Assembly (NCBI GenBank): GCA_006937955.1
Contig: SSNP01000007.1
Span: 774,929-838,928, forward strand
Direction: 5' to 3'
Length of the DNA: 64,000 nucleotides
DNA from: Pachypanchax playfairii
Taxonomy: Eukaryota; Chordata; Actinopteri; Cyprinodontiformes; Aplocheilidae
This document shows, piece by piece, positions 25,220 through 38,700 of this stretch (positions within the stretch are counted from its first letter, which is position 1; every line of letters starts with the position of its first letter). The notes under the pieces were generated by a model. It did no database searches. It was not told the origin of the DNA and saw only the letters and a program-made list of their open reading frames with translations. The translations under genes and the position numbers were made by a program.

Positions 25220-27821
25220 CTTGATCTAATTTATATTCTAAGTAAAACACATTGCAACATGTTTTGAAAAGGGCTCTCTAAAGAAACTTTTATAAGATAT
25301 GTAGAGTTTAAGTCGAAATATCAAGTCCACACTTAAAAAACATGTTTTATAATCTGTTTTCAACACTGCCCGATTTCAGTTTCTATCATGTCACATTAAA
25401 ACATGTGCCTCAGCCGTGTTTTAAAGTCTTGCTGTGAGCTCCCGACCTCCTTTCTGTAGGAAGGGATCAGAGGCAGGCAGCCCGTTGCCACTAGAAACAA
25501 CAGCCTTTACAAAGGAATTTCACCTTCACACTGGAAGTGTGGGAGTTAGAGCCACTGGAAGAAATTAACAGTTTATCCAGAGTTAAAGCAATAACTGTAA
25601 CAAGCTGGAAAATAAAACGTTTACTTATTTTTTACGTAGTAAATGTGAAAACAATAACTTCCTCTTACAGCTTTAAGGTTAAATTTATTAATATACAAAC
25701 TGATTTTTACTGAGAATTAAAAAGGGTGGAAACATAAGCTTTTAATAAACAACAATATATTACATGTTATCTTGAGTTATTTATTTATTTATTTATTCAA
25801 GATAAACTAAGCCCAAATATAGAAAAAGAGAGTGTAAAAGTAGAGCGTTACTTCCTCAATAAACAAGAAGTTGATCAGTTGTTCTTTTTTAAAGATCGTC
25901 AGCTGGTGTGAGAAACTCTGTAAAAGCTGATATTTGCCGCTTAGTCATGTTAAGACGATAAGACGAATAAAAGCAGGCTTTACACAATATGTCCACAAAT
26001 CTCAATAAACTCAAGCAGCTTTGCAGAAAATAATGAGACACTGCCGCTGAAAGTGCTTCGTAATATTGTGTCCTTATTTTTTATTTTACACACTGCTTCA
26101 GCTTTTTGGCTTGTTTTTTGTTAGATAAAATGTCAGCACAGTGTAATATATAATATATTATATACTGCTGTTCATCTGAGGCTGTGTTAAAAAGCAAATT
26201 TCTGCAGGTGAACTGAGGTGATGGGGGGGGGAGTTCTACAGGTGTGAGTGGGAGAAAGTCAAGATTAGTAGGAACAAAGTGCGTTTGTGTTGCTGGATGT
26301 TTGGATTTGAGAATGGAGCAAACTGACAGAATGCACAGCAGTTTTCACAAATAGACAGAAAAAATGAAAACATGTTATGGCCAATTGTAGGATGGCCCAC
26401 TTCCTGTCAGCTTTGTTGTGAGAAACACACTTATTATACTTACAACCAAACCCTTATGGAAGCCAAATTAGACTGCAGGACACTGTGTTAATCTCACGAC
26501 CTGATCTCAGATCAGCACATCTTCCCCACATCCAGAGCCAAGATGCTACAAAAAGCCGAGCACATCTCTGAGTACAAGGACACTCCATCTTCGGAAGCCA
26601 CAGATCTCTAACTTGTCAGCATCACGCATGTTACTACCATCCTGCATCACACTCGCACAGAAGACTCTTAATTCTGAGCTCAGACTAAAGAAGAGAGGGA
26701 ACAACGTGAGCGCAGCAGGAACAAGAAGAAAAGGGGGAGGAGGGGAAGGGAGGTGGTGGTGGTGGAGGGGGCAGCGTCATCATGGTGGTCCGACCATCCG
26801 AGTGAGACATGAATGGCTGTGCTGTGATCACAGTGCCCTGAAGGGGCAGCCAAGCTCTCAGCCACTTAGCAGAGAAAGCTGAACAGATAGCAGGATGCAT
26901 CATGTCATACCAGACTCTTCCAGACTGCTACATCCTTCCACACATGCAACAACTTCCTCCACCACAGAAGAGATGGTAGCCCGTCGCATCAGGCCCACAT
27001 GTCTTCAACAAAGACAAGAAAAAGCTAGAGGAGATCTGTAATACTCCAAATAACACACCTTTCTGCCTGTGTAAAGGCCTAGTGTGTGTGTGTGTGTGTG
27101 TGTGTGTCCTATCTGGATCAAAAACATACAAAATAAAAGCTTCTCTGTAAAACTGAGTAAAATGTTTAGATGTAATAAGACTTCAGACACTCTTTAAACC
27201 AAGCTTTAGCAATATTTTTTTGCCTGACCAGTTCCTGTCTAAACTTTGCAGCATCATTAACAAAAAGTTTAAAGAATAAACTGATCAAAAGCCATGTTGT
27301 ATTCTGCTGCACAACACATGTCACACACATTAAACATATGATGTAATGGTAAAAGTTCCGGAACGCTTTTGTCAAACGTGAGGGAAATAATGTACGTAAT
27401 TACAATAACCTCAACCCGAAACCGCATAATGAGCAATGTGATGATGTCACAGAAATAAGAGGTTAATTTTAAAAAAAGGACCGTTGAGCCTCACAAAACA
27501 CATTTTACACCGAATATTAACAGTTTCACTAATGATGTGGTGAAAAATGATGTTGAAGTAAAACAAGTTACGGAATATAATGTTTAAATGTTTATTGAGT
27601 GACAACCCGGTCCTTTTATTTATTTATTTACTAGTCGGCAGCAGCAGCAATGAGTTAGCGGACTCAGGTTGACAGTTCCGTTAGTATGTTGTACAAAGCA
27701 GCAAATGTGTTAAAATATCTACATCGACATCGTAACAGAGACACAACATACGTCACAAAAAGGCACATAATGACGGGAAACAACGCCAAAACCCTCGACT
27801 AGAAATATAAAACACACTTAC
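25220..27821. other. Probable TMCC1 first intron, no gene
   Basis: Mostly AT-rich. A GC-rich island at 26690-26860 (AGGGGAAGGGAGGTGGTGGT and following) produces overlapping low-complexity ORFs on both strands that I do not regard as genes. An ATTT run lies near 25777-25798 and a GT microsatellite at 27082-27107. Confidence 0.5.
27082..27107 (+). repeat. GT microsatellite (13 units)
   Basis: Uninterrupted GT dinucleotides. They account for the THTHTHTH-containing ORFs on the minus strand around 26928-27190. Confidence 0.95.
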
Positions 27822-27905
27822 AAGCGTGATACCAAACTGTTGGCACTGAAACAGACGTTCAAGTAGCAACACCCCTTCTCTGACTGACGCCCTCCCCAGA
27901 ATCTC
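27822..27905 (-). other. tmcc1: Candidate noncoding first exon of TMCC1
   Basis: On the minus strand a consensus donor GTAAGT (27821-27816) follows GTATCACGCTT. The stretch from 27600 to 27950 is unusually CpG-rich for this window, and a perfect CRE lies just upstream. Together this looks like a housekeeping-type promoter with a short 5' untranslated exon for the long TMCC1 isoform, about 12 kb upstream of exon 14901-15569. The exon start is a guess, and no transcript evidence is available. Confidence 0.35.
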
Positions 27906-27909
27906 GCTC

Positions 27910-27917
27910 TGACGTCA
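27910..27917. promoter_or_regulatory. Perfect cAMP-response element TGACGTCA
   Basis: An 8-bp palindromic CREB/ATF site inside a CpG-rich block and next to the candidate TMCC1 first exon. CREs in CpG-rich promoters usually sit within about 200 bp of the start site, which supports a promoter here. Confidence 0.5.
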
Positions 27918-29011
27918 TGGCGTAAGATCCAACCAAAGATCGTGTTGTTTGAAGATGATTCACTCATCCTTTTAAAAACGCATACTCACATCTTTTGCCT
28001 TGGAAAAATTGGAGTTCTGAAAATTAGAGCGTCTATAACCATCTATAAATACTTTTTTTACAACATCTAATTTCTCCTTGGGGATTAATCAATTGAAGTG
28101 AGTTGCTGCTGTGTTTATCTCAATAGACAATCTGTAAACTGCTGCCTGCAGATGCTGCATCAGATCTTCTTTAATAGCGATACTGACCTATTAGGGTTGT
28201 AATATGTATTTCGGCAGTAAAGGAAGTGTTTGAAATTTGTAATAATAATAATAATAATGTAATTTTACATTGTATATTTCTTTTCCCACAGGTCATAACT
28301 ATTTTGATTAGTTTCTGTTCAGTTGTCATCTGTTTTGTAGTTTAGTCAGATAATTTCCTGTTCTGATACATGTGTGATCATTTGATCATGTTGACCTCTT
28401 TCATGGGCCCAGGATCATCTTAGACATTTTATAATTTTTGGAAATAAATCAATAAAAAGTTTTAGCAAAATTTGTGTTTCTCTGCCCTGAAATTATGAAT
28501 TATTATCCCATAATTAGAAGATACTGAGTCATAATACTGAGATGCTAAGGACCCTTAGTCATCATTTTGAGATGCAAAATCCAAACTATAAGATAGTAAC
28601 TCCCATTTTTGAGATGTTAAGTCACAATTAGGAAATGCTATCTCATAATAAGATAGTCTTAGTCAACGTTTTGAGATACTAAGTCATAATTGTATCCCAA
28701 ACTGGCAGAAATGGACTTGCACATGTTATGAAGGGAAAAATTGCAACCCTGAATAATAAGTGTGAGGTCTAGTTTGCAGCGCTTCTGTATCTATGGAAAA
28801 ATGAAACACATCTCAGTACTGTCATTTTAGTCTTTGCTTTTGTGATGCACAACACAAGTTTCAAATAAAAGAGTCATGTGATGAGATTTTTCTTCATCAG
28901 TACAAACAGTAGTTACACAAACTTATAAATGAACATAAAATAAGTCATACTTAGGACATTCAAATTTTCAGATTATTATGATGTTTTACTTTAATCTTCT
29001 GTTTGCTATGT
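27918..29011. other. No gene; simple and minisatellite repeats
   Basis: Upstream of the candidate promoter. It contains an AAT microsatellite near 28239-28258 and a degenerate 22-24 bp tandem repeat, listed separately. No gene is visible. Confidence 0.6.
28490..28691 (+). repeat. Degenerate tandem repeat, about 22-24 bp unit
   Basis: Repeated variants of TTTTGAGATACTAAGTCATAA with ATAATTAGAAGAT-type variants occur at least seven times. This GAGAT..TAAGTCA.AA minisatellite type is common in fish genomes. Confidence 0.75.
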
Positions 29012-29240
29012 TGACCGTAGCGTAATGGGGAAGGAGGCCACCCTCTGACCAGGAGGTGAGGGGCTCAGTCCTGGGTCCCAGTAAGCTATGTGTTGAAGTG
29101 TTCTTGGGCAAGATCCTGAACCAAAAAAAAACTGCCCCTGGGCGCCGTGCAGACAGCAGCCCTCTGCTCCTCAGGGACGGGTCAAATGTAGTAAACAATT
29201 TCCTTGTATGTGTAACATAGCTGGCCAATAAATAAATCCA
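29012..29240 (+). mobile_element. tRNA-derived SINE
   Basis: The head has an A-box-like TAGCGTAATGGGGAAGG and a B-box-like GGCTCAGTCCTGG (29062-29074) at tRNA spacing. The body follows the common fish SINE phrase GTGTTGAAGTGTTCTTGGGCAAGA, then GACGGGTCAAATG and ACAATTTCCTTGTATG, ending in an AATAAATAAATCC-type tail. The boxes are degenerate. The minus-strand ORF at 28986-29228 is a shadow. Confidence 0.85.
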
Positions 29241-31065
29241 TAAAATATAAATAAAAACTATTAGTTCAAAACGCCTGCCTCTCTGTCATTTTATCAGATG
29301 TTGTTGGTGCAGCTAAAACTCAAACGGTTTCTCCCTGATTTGCTTGTAAAATGATTCATTTTAGTTTATTTTGATAGTTTTTCTCCTGTTGTCTGATTTT
29401 ATTTAATCTATCACAGTTTGTTCTTCCTGGTTTGTGAAGCCCTTTGGTTCAACATGCTGTTTTAAAATACGTCCTATAAATACAATAGACAATGACACAT
29501 GATTTAATGGATCATTCTTATGGTTAGATTCAGAAGATTTATGATCTTAGCTGTTAACTGAGAGCTTTTAATTAACAAGATTCACCATCACATGTTTATT
29601 CCACTAGGTGGCAGCATCAACACACGTACACACACACAAAGACTCATCTGACCTCACAGCAGCATCGAGTCAGATATTTACTAACTTCTATCTTTTATTT
29701 TTTAAGACTAAATTATCGTGTAAAACATTTTGTGTAGCTTTGAACATGAAAGCGTCTTTATTAATAAAGTCTGATTTGACTGGCTGTAAATGATGATCAA
29801 CACTATTAATAAACTTCAAAAGTCATCGGTAGCTTCTAAAACTGGAGATTCCAATTTAAAATGAGTGAAATTACTTTTTCTGCCACCTTCTTATTTTTGG
29901 CAGTTTGAGATTTTGTTTGCTATTGTTTTGATTTTATTTTACAATTATGCATGTTTGTTCCTGAAACAAAAACATTTTTAAAAGTCTTCATTCAGATTTC
30001 CAATGAGTCTGACAATTTTTTTTTTTTGCTTTTTGCTTTTAATTTTACAGCAACAAAAAGTTACATTATCCCAAACCTCCAATTAAAGTAATTCATTCTG
30101 CAGTTTCATTTATATTGTCTGTGTTTCTGTGCTGTACAAAATGTTCCTGTCAATTTTTAACTTTAATTCATGCTTCTTTAAATGCAAATCTAGCGACTGC
30201 ACACAGGAATTTGATCATAACATTTTAAAGAATTAATGAATAAAATGAATAATTGTGAATTTAATTAAAACATTTAATGTTCAGGAACCAAAAAAATTGA
30301 CAAATGAAAGAAAATACAAAAGAAAATAGAATGTTTGATCTGTATCTGTATATCAGCTTCATTATAATTTGTCAATTTGGGGACGTGAAACCGAAATAGC
30401 TTTAATAACTGCAAAATTATCTGCCACATTAATTCTACCGATACACTCTTCATGTCCTTAAATGAATAAATCTGTCAAATGCAGGCAGCAGGTGGCAGAC
30501 AGGCAGGTATAAAATCCATAAAGGTTTTCATGAAGAATCCAGGTAACTAGATAAACTCTCAACTTAGCTCGACTTTGACTAGAATAAAACTTGACATGAC
30601 CTCAGTATGACAAAATGACACACTAACAGACATGAACACAATGCAGAAACAAAGACCTGACACAGAACAAAAGACTAAACAGAGACCTTATACAGGAAGA
30701 AACAGGTGACACCTAGAGATAATTAAACACAGGTGAGAGATGGAAGTGGGAACCAATAAAAAAAGCCTATTATGGTGTTATTAATCATATTACATGAATA
30801 AAGTGAAAGACAGGAACATGATCACATGACAGACGGAGAATTAAAAACCAAACCAGACACAGTTAAATTAAAACATGCAGGAGCAGAGAGGGACAGGAAA
30901 GCAAGGAATATAAATACATTAACAGGTAAATGGCAAGTGGAAGACAGGACAATAACCACAGGACTGAAGAAATTATAGATGATGCAAAATAAAAGTAAAT
31001 ACCAAAACACAGAAAGGCCAAGAACCATGTGGGGAAAATAGAAGCAGCAAAAACAAAAACCCTAA
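29241..31065. other. Intergenic, no gene
   Basis: AT-rich interval. It contains a strong CTCF-like motif at 29601-29615. A purine-rich stretch at about 30480-30960 with phrases such as ACACAGGTGAGAGATGG resembles dispersed fish repeats, but I cannot name it. The 154-codon minus-strand ORF at 30863-31327 has no recognisable domain. Confidence 0.5.
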
Positions 31066-31445
31066 ACCAAGAGTCTGTAACCTGCAGCTCTGTATGTGGA
31101 CCAAGCTCAACATGAACCTGAGTTACCAGATTGAATTTCTGCAGCAGAGTGACACTAATATTACTAAGAGGTTGTTCTGTCTGTGTGAACTGATTCCAGA
31201 ACTGAACAAACACGACTTGATTTTCACGGAAACGTCTGTAAAACACAGAGATCAGATGAACTTTGTGTTTCTGAGTCGTCCTGACCTGCAGTCTGTCTGA
31301 CTCTCCTGATCCAAGACAAACCAACACGTGACATCAAACTGGAGACAAACTGCATTTTACAGAGATTCTTTTTATAACAGATCTTTATGAGTGATGGGAA
31401 AATGGCTCTCTCAGTCGTAAAGGTTGCAGGTTCCTGAACTAGAAT
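31066..31445. other. Possible hAT-type element remnant with coding-like interior
   Basis: AGTCTGTAACCTGCAGCTCT near 31071 and the reverse complement of AAAGGTTGCAGGTTCCTGAA near 31420 resemble the AACCTGC.GCTC termini of hAT elements. The interior has a 68-codon plus-strand ORF (31094-31300) containing LFCLCELIPELNKHDLIF. I do not recognise it. It may be a fragment of a transposase or of a captured gene. Confidence 0.3.
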
Positions 31446-31785
31446 AATCCTACCTGAAAAACACAGATCAAAAGGAATGTGAAATAAGACCACAAGATGG
31501 AGATAAAAACACTAAAAAAAGGAAAACAACACAAGAAGAACCAAGGGAAAAACATTAAATCCAGGTTACACGATTCAGAGGATGTGGCAAAGAAAGTCAG
31601 TGTAACAGAGCATTTGGGACAAGAAATTGAACAGTATGCCGTGTAAATATAGTTATAGTAACATGCGTGACACTGCAATGAAAGTGCAGTGCATAGCAAT
31701 ACATCAATTTTTTTCCAGTGTGATACAATACTCTTATCTTTAATATTACACTAGAGCACACTACCATGATTTAACACAGGAGCAC

Positions 31786-32300
31786 CACAGGGGACTGTAC
31801 TCTCACCATTTCTTTTCACTCTGTACACTTCAGACTTTCAGTACAGGTCAGAGTCCTGCCATCTACAAAAATACTCTAATGACTCTGCAGTTGTTGGTTG
31901 GATCAGAGCTGGACAAGAGACTGAGTACAGAGAACTGGTGGACCACTTTGTCTCCTGGTGTTTGAACAATCATCTCATCTTGAATGCGAACAAGAAAAAG
32001 GAGATGATTGTGTATTTTTGGAAAAGCAGCAACATGGCAAAACCCATTTCCATAATGGGAGAAGAAGTGGAGGTGGTGGAGGAGTATAAATACCTGGGTG
32101 TTCACCTGGACAACAGACTGAACTGGAGACAGTTACTCAACAGCAGAGTGTCTTCAGTCAAAGGCTTCTTCAGATCCGCTGCAGCACAGACCGCTACAGG
32201 AGATCTTTTTTGCCCACACCTTCTACAGTGACTCCCTGAAGAAGAACTGAGCTACAACAACACTTAATTTCCCTTCGGGGATTAATAAAGTATTTTTGAT
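31786..32300 (+). mobile_element. 5'-truncated LINE, reverse-transcriptase C-terminus and 3' tail
   Basis: Plus-strand reading gives TGAPQGTVLSPFLFTLYTSD, the conserved RT PQG..LSP.LF block, then the catalytic box as YSNDSAVVG. In active relatives this box is YSDD, so the first aspartate is lost here. LNANKKKEMIV and the block VVEEYKYLGVHLDNRLNW follow, typical of fish L2/CR1/Rex1-clade elements. A TAATTTCCCTTCGGGGATTA segment and TTTTTGATTTGATTTTTGAT tail mark the 3' end. It is dead, by truncation and by the changed catalytic residue. Confidence 0.88.
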
Positions 32301-35125
32301 TTGATTTTTGATGTTCCACAAGTGTTGCCCTGATTTCATCAGGAATCTGTCTAGGTTGGCCTCTTTTTCTTCTTCTTCTCCTTCCCCGGTTTTGTCCCGA
32401 GGGTTCATGTGATTCATCAGTGAAGAAGAGTTCACACGCACCTTTTCATCAGGGTAAGATAAGATTCACCTGAGGAAAGTTATTTATGGACATTTTCATG
32501 GAAACACAATAAAAATATTTTTTTAAATGAATGTACAAATTGTTTGACATGTTCAACAATTTTGTGTTCAGTGAAGCAAAGAATGAAATGAAGATTATCA
32601 GTTGTATGAACAATGACTATTCAGCCTAGAAGTATATCAAGTCAGACATGATCATTTTGCAGATATTTGTACTCACTCATTTTCTTCATGTCCAAAAGCA
32701 TGTGTCATTCTGATGAAATGAACATGAAACTGCCACTAGGTTGCGCCCAAGCGACTACATGTTGTGGAGGTTGCACTAACTGTTGTGTTAAGTTTAATTC
32801 TGTTGTGAGAAATGCACCAAAGCGACTGAGAAAAACTATAATTTACTGTAAATAAATAAATGTTGTGTGTCCCATCCTGATAAAAACAAACTAAGTCTTG
32901 TTGTATCATCCCAAGAGAAGTTTTTTTTTCAAAATAAATATACAAACATGCTGTTCTGTGAGAACACTGCAGCTTTGGTTTAGAAACAAAACAAGTCATA
33001 TCTGATTGAATTATTGATGCACAGGCAGCTTTGCACTCACATTTCTGTGAGCGTCTTCATCCTGAGCCCTCACATCAGAGTCAGAGGGAGGGATTTCTTA
33101 CATAAGACATCAAAGATTGCTGCTGACCCTGCGAATGATCATTGCCATGCTGCAAATTACTTTAACTTCTAAATGAAATGTTCAATCATAACAATTAAAA
33201 TTCGAAATTAAACATATGAGGAGTATGATTCCCCACAGCGGCTGTAAATAAGAATGAGTGCACACTCCTAAGTGTCCACAACAAACAGGTAGATGCTCTG
33301 AATATTCAGCTGTCATTCAGCTACGGACGCTTTTAATGTGCTTTTCTCAAAACAGCATCCAAACTGGATGAACTACAAGCACATTCCGTTTTACAGATAA
33401 ATACATATGACAGTTTTACTCAGAATCTTCTGAAAAGACAAGTTGTCACTTAGTGCCACAGATGGCTGTAATGGTTTAGTGTTTTTCACATGTTCTAATA
33501 AGACCTGTGCTCCCATTAGACAAATAACTGAAGCAAAACCTACAAACAGTCACTCACAAACAGACGCATGCTTGAATGTTTCATATGCAGCCGCAGGCAG
33601 GATGTTTTTTTCCTGCACCCACAGTAGAGCCGAGGATAATGGAGAAGATTAGTGTGAGCGGCTGATGCCTGGCGACCCCTTTTCTGAGAGAGTGGCAGAC
33701 GAGGATGCTGGCTCTCAGTGGCCCTTGTCAATTAGAGCATCTTCCCTCACAGGCTGGGCCTAATGAAGAGGCCGGTGTATGGGAGCGGCGCTGGGCAGGC
33801 AGGGATTGATCCTCAGACTGGTTAGGGCACAGCTGGGGGGCCAACATGGGGAAGCCTGGGGAATAAGGGACCACGTCTTCTTTTATCATAATATACGTCC
33901 CCCACAGGAAGATGTTCCCTCGTTTGAACTCGCAGCATCATTATTCACTCCTTTTTTCATGATACTTAAATTATTCCCTTCCTTGATCTCAAAACATCTG
34001 TTGCTGATGTGCGTCAGCAATACAAAGAGTTGGATGCTGATGTGTCCTTTGCCTTAAGTTTTTGTTTCTTATAACTAAAGTTTGGGTAATTTGGGGAGCC
34101 TCGCATCCTCCTCTCTTCTTTTTCTTCCTCAAAAGAAAGAAAGGAGATCCTGTTTCTATATTCTGATCATGCCAGCTGCTGCTCAGTCTTTGATAAGGTC
34201 AGGACCTCTCTGTCTCCTCCGCCGCATTTCTGCATCCTCACACTGATCAGCATGCTAGTACAGCTAATTGACTTTTCTTGTTTAGGATTAGCATTCAGAT
34301 GGTGGTCAGCTGTTAGTCTCTTGGATCTATAGACTCAGTGTGGATTACAGAGCTGGATCACTTTCACCTGTCATTCACCGAGTTTTGATTGTTGCCTCGG
34401 CTTCTTTCAAAACCACCAAAATACTGCGGCAGCTGGAGGACAGAAGGGTGACTTCTGTCAGCTGTAATTTAGGTTTAGTAAATTACTAATTTACAAAAAA
34501 AAAACAAGTTAGCAAAACACTCAAACTTGCAGTAAGATGATGAATTTAGTTGGCTGAATCTCTTCAAATGTAATTTTTGGGAGCAGAAGAACTTTTTATG
34601 TCTCATCGTTTAGAATGACACAGGTCATTGAGTTCAGTCATTCTCTATTTGTTAATATAAACCTTTACACTGACACTGATGCACAGATTCACCTTCACTG
34701 CACTGCTCCTGGTTTTTGCGCAACATTAACAGCTGCAATCTGCTTCATCTGAGCATCAGATCCTTCTTTATTCTGTGTGAGAATTCACTGCTGACCTATA
34801 GAACTTTGTGAAGATGCTGGAAAACATCTGTGTGTTTCTGAAATTAGCAGGAAAAAATAATTAGACTGGTATTATCCAAACACTGAAAGAGATTTCCAAA
34901 ATTTGTTGTGATTCAGGTCGTGTATGTCAAGAAGTCATCATTCTCTGTAGAGGAGTTCCTACTGCTCTCATTAACAAATGAGCCAATCACGCGGCACCTA
35001 CAATCGTAAACAGTTATAGGTTGCTATGATGTCAAGCTGTAAAGAGGATAAAAATCAATGCAGAGAAAATCTAAACTGCTGCTGTAGAAATGATGGTGGG
35101 AAATCATAAACATTTTAAATGTATG
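32301..35125. other. Intergenic, no gene
   Basis: No recognisable gene. A weak CTCF-like site lies at 32733-32747. A GC-richer block at 33640-33860 with TGTCAATTAGAGCA and GGGCCTAATGAAG could be a conserved regulatory element, but this cannot be shown from one genome. The 92-codon ORF at 33779-34057 has no recognisable features. Confidence 0.5.
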
Positions 35126-35703
35126 TTAAAGAGGCCATTTCATACAAATTTCTGAACTTTGTGGTTATTTCTTAAGTATTTACCTGTATTGTGAAAAAAT
35201 GTATATCTAAAAAATGTCAGGAAACACTGATTAACAGAATTTCAATCTGTCTGCATTAAAATTCAGGTGGTTCCATCAGGTTTCGTCTGCAGCTTGTTCT
35301 GTTCTTATTCGAATTTGCTGAACTCAGATTAGCTAACAAACTAGCCTATATGAGCAAGGTATACTGTTTCCTGTCCCGCTGCACATGGCAACGTCAGTCG
35401 TCGTGTCTTCCTGTTTGTTACGTCTTAAGCTAACAGCTTTTAGCCAGCAGCATGCTAGGCATGGTTTCAACTGCGGGAGCTGCCAAATACTAACGAACAA
35501 AGGAGTTGTGATGAAACAGATACAGGCTGTTCGAACTCGGGAGAACTCGGGTTTTATCACCACCTGCGTAGTTTGAGAGATTAAAACTGAAAGAGAAGTT
35601 GTTGACCTGTTTTCACACCTACTATGAAGTTAAGAACACCCATGTAGCTAAAATATTCAACAGAAACCTCAGAAAAACGTTTTTAATGGAAGGGCCTCTT
35701 TAA
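35126..35703. mobile_element. TTAA-ended MITE (T2/Kolobok-like), 0.58 kb
   Basis: The left end is TTAA-AGAGGCCATTTCATA and the right end, reverse-complemented, is TTAA-AGAGGCCCTTCCATTA, giving short inverted ends flanked by TTAA. The interior has no transposase; two small overlapping ORFs at 35333-35576 on opposite strands are not recognisable. It is the third of four such elements here. Confidence 0.65.
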
Positions 35704-38700
35704 TGACACTAAGAATTACTTTAACACAGCAAAGCTGAAGAAACCCTGGAGAATCATAACTTTTTTATCATTTTCTGAGTTTTACAGCATGTTCACTATG
35801 CTCTGAGTTACTGTCTGTAGTGCTGCAGCCACTGATGAAGAGCTGCAAAGAAACTGAAGATTAAACAATACGGATCATAATGCTGCAAACGTTTCAGAGA
35901 TTTTCAAAAAAATGTCATTATTGTAGTTGTACAGATTTCTGAATGCACAAATAATGATGTTCTAAATGCACCACAAACAGAATAATTATTTAATACATGA
36001 TGCATATGTATCTGTAATCTTTATATTTAAGATGGCACATCAAGCAATGAAGTTTCCAGACCAGACAATATAAATTGGATAGAAATCTGTTCCAATGGGA
36101 AAACGAAAAGAGTATAAGGTATAAAAAACTGATTGTGAGTCTCTGTTCAGGATCTCTAACGCTGCATAAAACCCAGGATTCTCACAGTGGATGTAAAGTC
36201 ACTGATATTCATGAAACAAAAGTGAAGAGTTACATATTTAAAGATATACTGTGAAGATGGCCTAATTGGCTTTCTCTGAATCTGGGTTTCTTCATTATCA
36301 AGAAACGGTGCTGCCGAGGCTTGATGTTACAGTGTGAGTCATGATATGAGGTGAAGAACTTCTCAAGTAGATAAAAAAAAAATATATATTTTCATTAATG
36401 AGTCTTTTTTAGTGAGACCACCAGACTCCAGTAAGACAAACAAGAGATTAACCAAAACAGACGTATCAATCTCTAGTATTGTTTTAGTTTTTTCTTCTTT
36501 AACCCAATAGTTAATAGTGATATAACAAATACATAATTCTATATGATCTTCATTATAAAACTTTTTAATCCTAATAAGGAAAATAAAATCGCGTGTAGTA
36601 CTTACATTCTCCACTAGGGGGCAGAAGACACGTGTGGGATTTAAGGAACATACAAATCCTGTTAAAGAGCTCTTTGGAATTTTTTTAGTATTATAGGGTT
36701 AAAAAAGGCTTGAATTGATTTTGGGTTGCTAAGGATGGTTGTTTGGTCTTTAACCCCATAATATAAAACAATTACAACAATTACTAATGTGAGTCACATA
36801 GAGCAGCAATGTGCTTTATTGATCTGAGATAATGAAATGAGCGTAGACTCTGAAAGGCTTCACAATGTCATAAGGAACTCAATGCAAATGGATGATTAGA
36901 AGCAGAGTGACATCCTTATTGTTGCCAAGATTAAATCACATTTTACTGCTAATTTGTATAGATTAGTAAATCAATGGATTTAACTGAGACATAAATATAC
37001 AGATTAAATCCATTTTTTACTTTCCATTTTGCAAAAAAGGTTAGGGTGTGGGAAAAACTTTTAGTAAAAACGGGGATGAACATAGATTAAATGATGAATT
37101 TAGTGAAGTTCAGATTTAGAAGCATTCGTTAAACTTTGTCCTCTCTTATCCTTTTTTGTCTAATCTGATCTGACGAAAGTAAAAGACAATGTTACAGCAG
37201 CTCCTCATTATCAGTGAAATCCCAGATCAGATGGGGATTAACTGTGTTTGGGGAGACACACACTGAATTATAAATGTAATCTGACAACCTGCTTTAAGGA
37301 TTAAGCTGTTTTACAGTCAGATTGAAACAGGAGTACATTTGGAGAGATGTTAACGCACATATATCCATTTTTCACCATTTTCTTGTTCTTGTACAAATTA
37401 ACTGTACTGGTCACATTTCATGTCTGTCTGTGGTTTTATGGCAAGAGAAAGATAGAAAAAGGAGTGAAAAAAGAACATGTGAGGTTTTATTTTTGGAGAT
37501 TTGGGGTTTCATGCAAGTTTAATTTCCTTTAATTCATCACCTGTTTGAACTCACCAGTTTATTTTTATTTCTTTCAACATGTGATGTGATTACAAGCAAT
37601 TTTTTCTGCACGTATGTACATATTTCATTGTATGATACAATCATGTTGAATTTTTAGGGTGATTTTCACCAACACAATTCTTGTCATGAGATTTACTTTC
37701 ATTGTGTGTAATTTGACACAAATTGATGAAAACTGTATTTTATTTGGGATATTATATCAGGTAAAATATCCCTAATGTTAGTAATGGTGAGGAAACGTTA
37801 AAATTAGCTGTTAGTTGTTGCAAATTAGAGCAGGGAATATAAATAATATTATAAGGAATATTATAAGGAATACAAAAAAAGGGTTTAAATGTTACTGCTT
37901 TAACATCTTTAAACTGTTTCCTTTTTTAATGCTTTAAACTAGCAAATTAGAATTTTTGGAAAGGGAAGTGATTTAAATCATCTATACAATTAAATCGGAA
38001 CAAATGGGCTGCATTGTAATTCAGTGACACTTACAGTTATCTTGTCTTCACATTGTGCAGCCAACATACCAATTTAGGCTTTAGTCATGTTCTGCCATCT
38101 TAAAACTGGATGTAATAACAGAAGCAATTAAAAGCCACAGACCCAGTCTGTCAGAGGAAAAGCTTTCAGTGCGCTCTCTGCAGCTTTATTCCAATATTCA
38201 CCATTAATTGCCACAGATACTCCGACTCTTGCTGCCACTTTTAATGGCAATTTAACAGTTAAGCGTGAAGAAACGAGTTCAGCTTAAACTGGCAACACAC
38301 AGCAAACTCCGGTCAGCAAACTCAAGTTTAAAGAGAGATAATTATGATAAACAGAGATCCAATAAATCCAGTAAACAGCTCTTTCCTTCGCATAAACCAT
38401 TAAAGCCCCAGCTGCATCGGCTGCCTTATTAGAAGAACCAGAATAAAGTGCATGACTGCACGGCGAAGACATTTTTGGATTCAAAAGTGTGTGTGATATT
38501 TTATTCTGTTGGATTCTGATGTAAAGGATATCACCTGCTGCTAAGAGGTGAAAGTCAGGTGACAGTTTCATTGCCAGTGGTGCAAAAACCACTGAATGAA
38601 TTTTAATTAAAGTCTTACAAAATAAGCATGAGATGTGCATCTACAAATTTAACCTCATTCAGTTAACATCAGTTGATTTAGCTCAAATTTGCTTCCCCAG

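Noticed and set aside
28490..28691. CRISPR-like array
   Set aside because: The units are adjacent and degenerate, without unique spacers of constant size, and the genome is a vertebrate. It is a minisatellite.
30863..31327. 154-codon minus-strand ORF as a membrane protein gene
   Set aside because: The hydrophobic stretch comes from A-rich plus-strand DNA. There are no conserved motifs, splice sites or promoter, and it overlaps a likely transposon remnant.
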